Shown: positions 1 to 5,015 of the stretch, in pieces | Layout of the letters: the number at the start of each line of letters is the position of its first letter | Position numbering within the stretch: the stretch's first letter is position 1 | Source of the DNA: RZYP01 sp964386405 | GTDB lineage: Bacteria > Bacillota > Negativicutes > Acidaminococcales > Acidaminococcaceae | Length of the DNA stretch: 5,015 nucleotides | Assembly: GCA_964386405.1 (NCBI GenBank) | Contig: CAYLRW010000093.1 | Location: 1-5,015, forward strand | Direction: 5' to 3' | Translations under genes and position numbers: made by a program | The notes under the pieces: generated by a model | What the model saw: only the letters and a program-made list of their open reading frames with translations | The model's database searches: none | What the model was told of the DNA's origin: nothing

Positions 1-1
1 C

Positions 2-817
2 CAAAACGTTAATCCAATGCTCGATTTTTCTAATATCAAAGATATTAAGGAAGTTTGTGAACAGTGCACCAAAATGAATGTTCATGAAAGACATCCGTAT
101 GCTGGTGAACTCGTATTCACGGCCTTTTCCGGTTCTCATCAGGACGCAATTCGCAAAGGTTTTGAATATATGGTCAAAAGCCAGACTCCTTACTGGGAGG
201 TTCCTTATCTGCCAATTAATCCGGCAGACCTTAATCGCGAATATGAGCCGGTCATCAGAATCAACAGCCAGTCCGGTAAAGGTGGGGCAGCGTTTGTATT
301 GCAACAAACAGTTGGCTATGAGCTGCCGAAGAATATGCATCCGGAATTTGGTGATATTGTAAAGGCTGCTGCAGATAGCTCAGGAGAAGAGCTTAATCCT
401 ACGCAGATTGTTGATCTCTTTAATAAAGAATATATTTCTTTTGCGGGGAAATACAAGCTTCTTAAGCATAGATTTCTGGAAGAGCATGAAGAAGATGAAA
501 ATCACAGCACAAGATTCGAAGGTATAGTGAGCGTCGATGGCGAGGAAAAAGCGGTCACAGGTATCGGTAATGGACCTATTGATGCCTTCTTCCAGGCTTT
601 GGCAGGAATTGATGTTGTAGGCTATGAATTTATTTCCTATCAGGAGCACGCTATTTCCAAAGGATCGGATGCTAAGGCAATCTCTTATATTGAATTAAAG
701 GTGCCTGGTAATGGACACATTTTTGGTGTTGGTATCCACAGTAATATTAACGTTGCTTCTCTTTTAGGCATAATTTGTGCGATTAATCGTTCAATCAACC
801 ACAAAAAGGCAGAATGA
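2..817 (+). CDS. leuA: 2-isopropylmalate synthase, C-terminal part (5' end outside window)
   Basis: This enzyme condenses acetyl-CoA with 2-oxoisovalerate in the first committed step of leucine synthesis in the cytoplasm. The reading frame is open to the window edge, and the residues before the first ATG (QNVNP, then MLDF) fit the family, so position 17 is an internal Met and the gene is partial. About 271 residues are visible, roughly half of the long fungal/actinobacterial LeuA type. Seen in order: HPYAGELVFTAFSGSHQDAI near residues 31-50, whose His is the conserved one of the linker region; WEVPYLPINPADL near 65-77; the conserved Tyr and VIRINSQSGKGG near 81-95; and the C-terminal leucine-sensing dimer domain from about 172, with GIGNGPIDAFFQAL and YEHA-like QEHAISKG. 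An intact regulatory domain implies leucine feedback inhibition, as known for the family. A terminator follows within 25 bases, so this gene ends its transcript. Identification is firm. Confidence 0.96.
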   Translation, partial: QNVNPMLDFSNIKDIKEVCEQCTKMNVHERHPYAGELVFTAFSGSHQDAIRKGFEYMVKSQTPYWEVPYLPINPADLNREYEPVIRINSQSGKGGAAFVLQQTVGYELPKNMHPEFGDIVKAAADSSGEELNPTQIVDLFNKEYISFAGKYKLLKHRFLEEHEEDENHSTRFEGIVSVDGEEKAVTGIGNGPIDAFFQALAGIDVVGYEFISYQEHAISKGSDAKAISYIELKVPGNGHIFGVGIHSNINVASLLGIICAINRSINHKKAE

Positions 818-839
818 AAAAACTATATTATAATCTTTT

Positions 840-869
840 AAATAACTCGCATCCGCGAGTTATTTTTTT
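840..869 (+). terminator. Intrinsic terminator after leuA
   Basis: A perfect inverted repeat has arms at 840-850 and 855-865, with loop ATCC at 851-854. The T-run 863-869 overlaps the end of the right arm. The stem is GC-rich next to the loop (ACTCGC/GCGAGT). It lies 22 bases after the leuA stop. There is no T-run on the opposite strand, so it should act only on the plus strand. Confidence 0.92.
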
Positions 870-925
870 GCTGGTGGCAGATGATGGGAGGATTTTCACC
901 TCTAATAGAAATGTGTAGTAATATA

Positions 926-955
926 TTGTTAAATATGTACAATTATTGGTATTGT
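926..955 (+). promoter_or_regulatory. Weak upstream promoter candidate with a loose inverted repeat
   Basis: TTGTTA (926-931) and TATTGT (950-955) are separated by 18 bases and could serve as -35 and -10 boxes. The -35 candidate lies within an inverted repeat, ATTGT (925-929) and ACAAT (939-943), spaced 9 bases, which could be a repressor site. Both boxes match consensus only partly and the region is AT-rich, so chance is a real alternative. Confidence 0.2.
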
Positions 956-959
956 GTTT

Positions 960-989
960 TTGGTGCTGTAAATGTAAAATAGGTATAAC
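960..989 (+). promoter_or_regulatory. Candidate promoter for the DUF1015-serC-racemase operon
   Basis: TATAAC (984-989) matches five of six bases of the -10 consensus. TTGGTG (960-965), 18 bases upstream, is a poor -35 that keeps only the TTG. Transcription would start near 995-997, giving a leader of about 50 bases before the ATG at 1048. Some promoter is expected here because leuA ends in a strong terminator and the next gene begins 230 bases later. Confidence 0.4.
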
Positions 990-993
990 ATTT

Positions 994-1012
994 GGCCTGA
1001 CAGGGCCTTTTT
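994..1012 (+). other. Small GC hairpin with T-run in the operon leader
   Basis: GGCC at 994-997 pairs with GGCC at 1004-1007. A T-G wobble extends the stem inward and the loop is GACA. It is followed by TTTTT (1008-1012) and a further T-rich stretch. This could be a weak terminator/attenuator in a transcript started at the upstream promoter candidate. If transcription starts near 995, it would instead be a stabilising 5'-terminal stem. No T-box, known riboswitch core or leader peptide is recognisable around it. Confidence 0.35.
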
Positions 1013-1035
1013 GTTCTTTTATTTCACAATTAGTC

Positions 1036-1041
1036 AGGAGG
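1036..1041 (+). promoter_or_regulatory. Ribosome binding site fixing the DUF1015 start
   Basis: A perfect AGGAGG stands 6 bases before the ATG at 1048. It decides the start against an in-frame upstream TTG at 946, whose 34-residue extension (Cys/Phe-rich, running through the leader hairpin) does not look like the family. Confidence 0.9.
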
Positions 1042-1047
1042 ATTACT

Positions 1048-2301
1048 ATGTCTCAAATCAGACCGTTCAAAGGTTTACGGCCTTTGCCGGAATTAGCTGC
1101 TCAAATAGCGTCTTTGCCTTATGATGTTATGGATACCGAAGAAGCGAGAGCGATTCTCAAGGATAATCCGCTAAGTTTTCTAAGCGTTACTAAATCCGAG
1201 GCAACTTTGCCGTCAGGTACTAATTCTCATAGCAGAGAAGTATACGAGAAAGCAAAAGAAAATCTGAAAAAGTATATATCTTCCGGCCAAATGAAAGTTG
1301 ATGAAAAACCTTGTTATTATCTTTATCGCCAGGAAATGAACGGTCATGTGCAGATTGGCCTTGTGGCTTGTGCTTCTGTGCAGGAGTACAGGGATAATGT
1401 TATCAAGAAACATGAATTGACTCGTCATGATAAGGAACAGGACAGGGTTGACCATATCACTGTGACGGAGGCTCAGACCGGTTCAGTTTTTTTGACCTGC
1501 AGAAATAAGAAGGAAATTGATGATTTTACCGCAGATGTGCTCTTAAAACAAAGACCTGAATATGACTTTGTTGCGGAAGATGGCATCAGGCATACGCTTT
1601 ATGTGATTGCAGATGAGGCCGCCATTGCAGAAATCACTCGTTTATTTGCTGAAGTTCCTGTTCTCTATATCGCTGATGGACATCATCGTTCGGCTGCTGC
1701 TATGCGTGTTGCTGACGCAATGAAAGAGCGTCCTGGCCATACCGGCGAAGAGGAGTACAATTATTTTCTCGCTGTAATTTTCCCGGATAATATGATGTGC
1801 ATTCTTGACTATAACCGCGTCGTTAAAGATTTATGCGGTAGGTCAGAAGCAGAATTTCTCGAAAAGATACAAGAAAAATTCGTTGTTGAGGAAAATACCG
1901 GTGAACAAAAAAAACCTGCCAAACTGCATCAATTTGGCATGTATCTTGCTGGCAAATGGTACAATTTGACGGCCAAATCAGAAATCTATGATGACAATGA
2001 TCCTGTCGGCTGCCTGGATGTAACGGTTTTGCAGGAAAATTTGCTGGCACCGCTGCTCGGAATTAATGATCCGCGGACTGACGAAAGAATTGCTTTCATT
2101 GGCGGAATCAGAGGCCTTGGAGAGTTGGAAAAAAAGGTTAACAGTGGCGAATACAAGGTGGCTTTTGCCATGTATCCAACATCGATGGAGCAGTTAATGG
2201 AAATTGCTGACTCAGGCATGATTATGCCGCCAAAATCGACTTGGTTCGAGCCAAAACTCAGAGATGCCATGGTTGTACATTTGATTGGAGATGATATTTG
2301 A
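1048..2301 (+). CDS. DUF1015 family protein, serC-linked
   Basis: This is a 417-residue cytoplasmic protein of the DUF1015 family, whose biochemical function I cannot name from the sequence. Family features seen: N-terminal IRPFKGLRP and LPYDVMD near residues 4-28; NPLSFLSVTK near 40-49; KHELTRHDKEQDRVDHI near 121-137; YIADGHHRSAAAMR near 207-220; and the C-terminal MPPKSTWFEPKLRD near 393-406. The charged His/Glu/Asp/Arg clusters look catalytic rather than structural. There is no signal peptide or membrane segment. Length is normal for the family. The stop overlaps the serC start by one base (TGATG), so the two are translationally coupled. DUF1015 genes commonly neighbour serC/serA in Firmicutes, which suggests a role in serine or phosphoserine metabolism; this is inference. 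The ADGHHR motif loosely recalls the DG-HR motif of ParB-like/serine-kinase proteins. A possible frameshift signal lies at 2130-2136. Confidence 0.93.
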   Translation: MSQIRPFKGLRPLPELAAQIASLPYDVMDTEEARAILKDNPLSFLSVTKSEATLPSGTNSHSREVYEKAKENLKKYISSGQMKVDEKPCYYLYRQEMNGHVQIGLVACASVQEYRDNVIKKHELTRHDKEQDRVDHITVTEAQTGSVFLTCRNKKEIDDFTADVLLKQRPEYDFVAEDGIRHTLYVIADEAAIAEITRLFAEVPVLYIADGHHRSAAAMRVADAMKERPGHTGEEEYNYFLAVIFPDNMMCILDYNRVVKDLCGRSEAEFLEKIQEKFVVEENTGEQKKPAKLHQFGMYLAGKWYNLTAKSEIYDDNDPVGCLDVTVLQENLLAPLLGINDPRTDERIAFIGGIRGLGELEKKVNSGEYKVAFAMYPTSMEQLMEIADSGMIMPPKSTWFEPKLRDAMVVHLIGDDI

Positions 2302-3386
2302 TGGGTAGAATATTTAATTTTAGTGCTGGCCCTGCAGTATTGCCTCTGGAAGTATTAAAAGAGGTTCAGGAGGAAATGCTTGATTATCAAGGAACAGGGA
2401 TGTCGATCCTTGAAATGAGCCACAGGTCTCCAGCGTACGAAAAAGTAAATGCTGAGGCTGAGTCAGACATTAAAGAATTACTTGGGCTTGGTGATGATTA
2501 CTGCGTTCTTTTCCTTGCCGGCGGCGGCAGTTTGCAATTTTCTATGCTTGCGATGAATTTCCTTACTCCTGGTAAAAAAGGTGGTTATGTCATAACCAGT
2601 ACCTTTTCTGACAAAGCAATGAAAGAAGCTCAAAAAGTGGGTGAAACCAGTATATTGTTCAGCAGCAAGGAGAATAAATACAATCGTGTGCCTCGTCCGG
2701 AGGAACTTTCGTATTCAGACGATCTCGCTTATGTACATATTACTGGCAACAATACCATAGAAGGTACTGAATTCATGGATTATCCTCAAACAGGTGAGAT
2801 TCCTTTAATTGCAGACTTATCCTCGGACATTTTAAGTCGCCCGATTGATGCATCTAAATTTGCGTTAATTTATGCGGGAGCACAAAAGAATATAGGGCCT
2901 GGCGGTGTTGTTGTAGTAATTGCCCGCAAAAGTTATCTTGCAGGTCGTGATGCAGCATTGCCAACCATGTTGAACTATGAAGTTCATATGGAAAACAACT
3001 CATTGTACAATACGCCGCCTGTATTTGGCGTATATATTGTTGGTAAGGTTGCTAAATGGCTAAAGGCACAAGGTGGTCTGGCAGTCATGGCTAAACGCAA
3101 TGAAGAGAAGGCTAAACTAGTTTATGATGTAATAGATGCTCATGCAGACTTTTTCCGCGGTTATGCTGATAAAGATTGCCGTTCCTTGATGAATGTTACC
3201 TTTGGCCTGCCGACCAAGGATCTGGAAGCCAAATTTGCGGCTGAAGCAAAAGCAGCTGGGCTTGATGGACTTAAGGGACATCGTAGTGTTGGCGGCTTGC
3301 GTGCTTCTATTTATAATGCCATGCCTAAGGCTGGCTGCGAGCAACTTGCTCAATTTATGGAAGAATTCTATCAAAACAACAAATAA
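2301..3386 (+). CDS. serC: Phosphoserine aminotransferase (PLP-dependent)
   Basis: SerC transfers the amino group of glutamate to 3-phosphohydroxypyruvate, giving phosphoserine, the second step of serine synthesis. In some bacteria it also acts on the 4-phosphoerythronate-derived ketoacid for PLP synthesis. The 361 residues are full length. Seen: N-terminal FNFSAGPAVLP; SHR at 40-42, including the substrate-binding Arg; phosphate-loop AGGGSLQF at 73-80; ADLSSDI at 171-177, with the Asp that pairs with the PLP ring nitrogen; YAGAQKNIGPGG at 191-202, with Schiff-base Lys196; and GHRSVGGLRAS at 326-336. Residue 102, normally the Trp stacking on PLP (as in E. coli), is Phe. The ATG at 2301 gives the family-standard N terminus (MGRIFNFSAGP); GGAG at 2287-2290 is 10 bases upstream. 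A TTG at 2298 in the same frame would have tighter spacing and add one Met. The start overlaps the DUF1015 stop, so it belongs to that operon. Confidence 0.97.
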   Translation: MGRIFNFSAGPAVLPLEVLKEVQEEMLDYQGTGMSILEMSHRSPAYEKVNAEAESDIKELLGLGDDYCVLFLAGGGSLQFSMLAMNFLTPGKKGGYVITSTFSDKAMKEAQKVGETSILFSSKENKYNRVPRPEELSYSDDLAYVHITGNNTIEGTEFMDYPQTGEIPLIADLSSDILSRPIDASKFALIYAGAQKNIGPGGVVVVIARKSYLAGRDAALPTMLNYEVHMENNSLYNTPPVFGVYIVGKVAKWLKAQGGLAVMAKRNEEKAKLVYDVIDAHADFFRGYADKDCRSLMNVTFGLPTKDLEAKFAAEAKAAGLDGLKGHRSVGGLRASIYNAMPKAGCEQLAQFMEEFYQNNK

Positions 3387-3424
3387 TCTTTAGAATGCAT
3401 TTATTACTTTCTTAAGTTGTCAGT

Positions 3425-3430
3425 GAGGGA
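3425..3430 (+). promoter_or_regulatory. Ribosome binding site of the racemase gene
   Basis: GAGGGA lies 8 bases before the ATG at 3439 and supports that start. The 52-base gap from serC shows no terminator-like hairpin with a T-run and no clear promoter, so the racemase is probably read through from serC. Confidence 0.75.
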
Positions 3431-3438
3431 TAAAGTAA

Positions 3439-4152
3439 ATGAAGGATGGTTTTATTAAGACAGGGAAAAAACTTGGTGTTATTGGTGGTATGGGCCCTGC
3501 GGCATCGGCTGAGTTTTTAAATATATTAACGAAAAAGTCTCCAGCTGAGATAGATCAGGAACATGCTGTTGTTTATATGATTGCTGACGCGGAACTCCCG
3601 GATCGCAGCAGTGCTATTCTTGGCAAAGGTGCTGATCCTTCGGCACAGTTAAGAAATGATTTTGACAAACTTGCGGCGTTGGGCGCGGATATCTTTGCTG
3701 TGCCCTGCAATACCGCACACTATTTTATCGACAGGTTTGAAAATCCATTGTCTAAACCTTTGGTTCATATTGTTGAAGAAACGGTTCTTGCAGCAAAGCG
3801 TCTTAATCCAGATGGGGCTTGGATGCTTTCTACCATCGCTACAATGCAAAGTGGACTTTATCAATCGTATGCCGATAAATTAGGCTATAAGATATATATT
3901 CCGAATCAAAGGCAAAGAGAGAAAATTCAAGAAAGCATAGTAGAAGTCAAAGCTAATAATTTTGTGCAGGCTGGAGCAATAGTCAGGGAAATAGTGTTGG
4001 AATTATGGCAGGAGAAAGATTTGCCGGTTATGACGGCATGTACGGAAATACCGCTAGGCTATGATGCTTCAGGACTTCCCAAGGAAAAGTCAGTTTCGAG
4101 TCTGGAAGCGTTAGCGGAAGCTTGCCTTGCCAAACTTTATGAGAAAAAATAA
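3439..4152 (+). CDS. Aspartate/glutamate racemase family protein (amino-acid racemase)
   Basis: The 237 residues match the PLP-independent Asp/Glu racemase family, which uses two cysteines to swap the alpha proton between L and D forms. Seen: N-terminal LGVIGGMGPAAS near 12-23; PCNTAHYF at 89-96 with Cys90; and TACTEIPL at 199-206 with Cys201. These are the two expected catalytic cysteines. Length is typical of the YgeA/RacX branch (about 230), shorter than peptidoglycan MurI. The substrate (Asp, Glu or a broader range) cannot be told from sequence. The usual LATxGTxxSGLYQ motif reads LSTIATMQSGLYQ at 130-142, so the Gly before the Thr is Ala. No signal peptide is present, so it is cytoplasmic. 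It is the last gene of the DUF1015-serC operon and is followed by a strong hairpin. Its place after serC suggests amino-acid pool adjustment or D-amino-acid production; this is inference. Confidence 0.92.
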   Translation: MKDGFIKTGKKLGVIGGMGPAASAEFLNILTKKSPAEIDQEHAVVYMIADAELPDRSSAILGKGADPSAQLRNDFDKLAALGADIFAVPCNTAHYFIDRFENPLSKPLVHIVEETVLAAKRLNPDGAWMLSTIATMQSGLYQSYADKLGYKIYIPNQRQREKIQESIVEVKANNFVQAGAIVREIVLELWQEKDLPVMTACTEIPLGYDASGLPKEKSVSSLEALAEACLAKLYEKK

Positions 4153-4167
4153 TAGTGGGCAAAAAAT

Positions 4168-4208
4168 AAAACGTAAATCAAGATTTTTATCTTGATTTAC
4201 GTTTTTTT
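4168..4208. terminator. Bidirectional terminator between convergent genes
   Basis: A perfect 17-bp stem (4168-4184 with 4189-4205) closes a TTTT loop. Seven T's (4202-4208) overlap the right arm for the plus strand. On the minus strand the run complementary to the A-rich 4161-4170 gives a U-tail. It therefore can end both the racemase transcript and the convergent TPM transcript, whose stop codon is only a few bases from the stem. Confidence 0.93.
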
Positions 4209-4210
4209 GT

Positions 4211-4966
4211 TTACCATCTGCGGCTGGAACCTCCGCCACCGCCACTGCCACCACCATAACCTCCGCCACCGCCTCTGCCGCCGCCACCGCGCAGAAACAA
4301 GATTAGCAAGAGATTTAAAATTGCGCCGCCAAAAAATAGTTGGTCAATTAGCAGCAGCCCGGCAATACCTACAACAAAAATAAGTTTTTGCCAAAGGGGC
4401 ATTTCGGTTGTTTGCGCAGAAACACCTTTTTGAGAAGCGTCTTGGATTTTACTTTCAAGCTTGACGTTGTATTCTTTAGCTACGATAGTAGCTATATTAG
4501 CATAACCTTGCATGATTCCTTTGTCGTAATTGCCAGAACTGAAATAGGGAATCATCGCTTGATCCTGTATACGTCCGGTCAGACCATCAGGAAGTGCACC
4601 TTCAAGACCATAACCAACTTCAATGCGTGATTGACGGTCCTTTAATGCAACTAAGAGTAAAACCCCGTTGTTTTTCTCCTTGTCGCCTATACCCCAAGTG
4701 CGTAAAAGTTCCAGGGAATAATCTTCAATAGGCTGACCATCAAGAGAAGGAACGGTTACAACAACCACTTGAGCCTTTGTTTTGCTCTCAAGGTCTTTGC
4801 TGACAGCATTGATAGTCGATTTTGTTTCTGTTGAAAGCAGGTTGGCATAATCCTGCACATAAATGCTGCCAGAGGTTGGTTTTGGTGGAACTTTTGCTTC
4901 AGCAAATGTCAGAGAAGAGAAACAAACCTGAAATAATAGCAGAAGCAATGCTAACCAGCGTTTCAT
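4211..4966 (-). CDS. Exported TPM-domain protein (YgcG-like, glycine-rich C terminus)
   Basis: This 251-residue protein has an N-terminal signal peptide: KR, then a Leu-rich core at about 5-20, with likely cleavage after the AEA at 22-24. The TPM domain (PF04536, formerly DUF477) spans about 35-165, with YVQDYANLLS, QVVVVTVPSLDG, LELLRTWGIGDKEKNNGVLL, RIEVGYGLEGALPDG and a YDKGIMQGYANI helix. One or two hydrophobic segments follow (about 193-210 and 212-225), then a glycine-rich tail ending SSRRW, the usual layout of YgcG-type proteins. It is probably membrane-anchored with the TPM domain outside the cytoplasm. The biochemical role is unsettled: plant relatives were described as phosphatases, and bacterial ones often sit beside lemA. 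Any upstream partner lies beyond the right edge. The start at 4966 is fixed by a strong GGAGG six bases away. The Cys at 15 is not in a lipobox. Confidence 0.93.
   Translation of the reverse strand: MKRWLALLLLLFQVCFSSLTFAEAKVPPKPTSGSIYVQDYANLLSTETKSTINAVSKDLESKTKAQVVVVTVPSLDGQPIEDYSLELLRTWGIGDKEKNNGVLLLVALKDRQSRIEVGYGLEGALPDGLTGRIQDQAMIPYFSSGNYDKGIMQGYANIATIVAKEYNVKLESKIQDASQKGVSAQTTEMPLWQKLIFVVGIAGLLLIDQLFFGGAILNLLLILFLRGGGGRGGGGGYGGGSGGGGGSSRRW
4229..4288 (-). repeat. GC-rich glycine-codon repeat in the TPM gene
   Basis: About 60 bases of GGN codons encode residues 227-246, nearly all Gly with single Arg, Tyr and Ser. On the plus strand the stretch reads as degenerate CCN triplets, much richer in G+C than its surroundings. 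Low-complexity Gly tails are a family trait. Tandem codons like these can change length by slippage. Confidence 0.85.
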
Positions 4967-4972
4967 GGTTAT

Positions 4973-4979
4973 CCTCCCC
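4973..4979 (-). promoter_or_regulatory. Ribosome binding site of the TPM gene
   Basis: Read on the minus strand this is GGGGAGG, with GGAGG ending 6 bases before the ATG at 4966-4964. It fixes the start so that a complete signal peptide is encoded. No convincing -10/-35 pair is visible in the remaining 35 bases to the window edge, so the promoter or an upstream operon partner lies outside. Confidence 0.88.
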
Positions 4980-4995
4980 TTTCTTTAAATTAGAG

Positions 4996-5015
4996 AAGGT
5001 TTAGAAGGAAACCTT
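4996..5015. repeat. Inverted repeat at the right edge, upstream of the TPM gene
   Basis: AAGGTTT (4996-5002) and AAACCTT (5009-5015) are perfect inverted 7-mers around AGAAGG, and the repeat may continue past the window. It could be an operator or a weak stem in the TPM leader or between it and an upstream gene. There is no T-run directly after it on the minus strand, so it is not a clear terminator. Confidence 0.4.

Noticed and set aside
881..982. Possible 33-residue leader peptide starting ATGATG at 881
   Set aside because: There is no good ribosome binding site and no run of Ser, Gly or other regulatory codons. It starts within 12 bases of the leuA terminator and before both promoter candidates.
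946..1047. N-terminal extension of the DUF1015 protein from an in-frame TTG at 946
   Set aside because: No ribosome binding site stands before it. The extra 34 residues are Cys/Phe-rich and unlike the family, and a perfect AGGAGG marks the ATG at 1048.
870..1047. T-box, riboswitch or small RNA gene in the leader
   Set aside because: No T-box core (GGTGG-ACC type) followed by a matching terminator and no known riboswitch core was recognised. Only the short hairpin at 994-1007 is visible.
1907..1914. Run of eight A's in the DUF1015 gene as a sequencing error or frameshift
   Set aside because: The frame is intact on both sides and encodes a plausible linker (GEQKKPAKL) between conserved blocks, so there is no sign of a break.
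2298..2300. TTG at 2298 as the serC start
   Set aside because: Its spacing from GGAG is tighter, but the ATG at 2301 gives the conserved family N terminus and the common TGATG coupling. It would add only one residue.
4192..4383. His/Arg/Cys-rich open frame on the plus strand
   Set aside because: It is the antisense shadow of the glycine-codon tract of the TPM gene and begins inside the terminator hairpin, with no ribosome binding site.
4920..4924. Lipoprotein signal (Cys15) in the TPM protein
   Set aside because: The residues before the Cys are FQV, not the required Leu-Ala/Ser-Gly/Ala type, and the Cys is still inside the hydrophobic core. A standard AxA signal-peptidase site follows.

Overview
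The window is ordinary chromosomal amino-acid-metabolism sequence from a low-to-moderate G+C bacterium. Strong AGGAGG-type ribosome binding sites, short U-tailed terminators and the DUF1015-serC pairing point to Firmicutes. The actinobacterial/fungal-type LeuA would suit an anaerobic Firmicute, possibly a Negativicute, but that placement is inference from gene content and style, not a sequence match.

Layout, left to right. (1) Positions 2-817 hold the C-terminal half of 2-isopropylmalate synthase (leuA, leucine biosynthesis), cut by the left window edge and closed by a strong intrinsic terminator at 840-869. (2) Positions 870-1047 are a 5' regulatory region with two weak promoter candidates, a loose inverted repeat and a small GC hairpin followed by T-runs. 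(3) Positions 1048-4152 are a probable three-gene plus-strand operon. A DUF1015 protein overlaps serC (phosphoserine aminotransferase) by one base in a TGATG junction, and an Asp/Glu-racemase-family protein follows 52 bases later with no visible terminator between. (4) A 17-bp hairpin at 4168-4205 has T-runs on both sides and separates this operon from a convergent gene. (5) Positions 4966-4211 (minus strand) encode an exported TPM-domain (YgcG-like) protein with a signal peptide, hydrophobic C-terminal segments and a glycine-rich tail. Its promoter lies beyond the right edge.

The genes share a theme of amino-acid supply: leucine (leuA), serine (serC with the translationally coupled DUF1015 protein) and probably D-/L-amino-acid interconversion (racemase). 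The TPM protein is a separate envelope-associated unit. I see no mobile elements, tRNA or rRNA genes, CRISPR arrays or clear riboswitch. No convincing new multi-gene system is present. The most interesting items are the uncharacterised DUF1015 protein locked to serC, and a dnaX-like arrangement of frameshift signals inside its gene.
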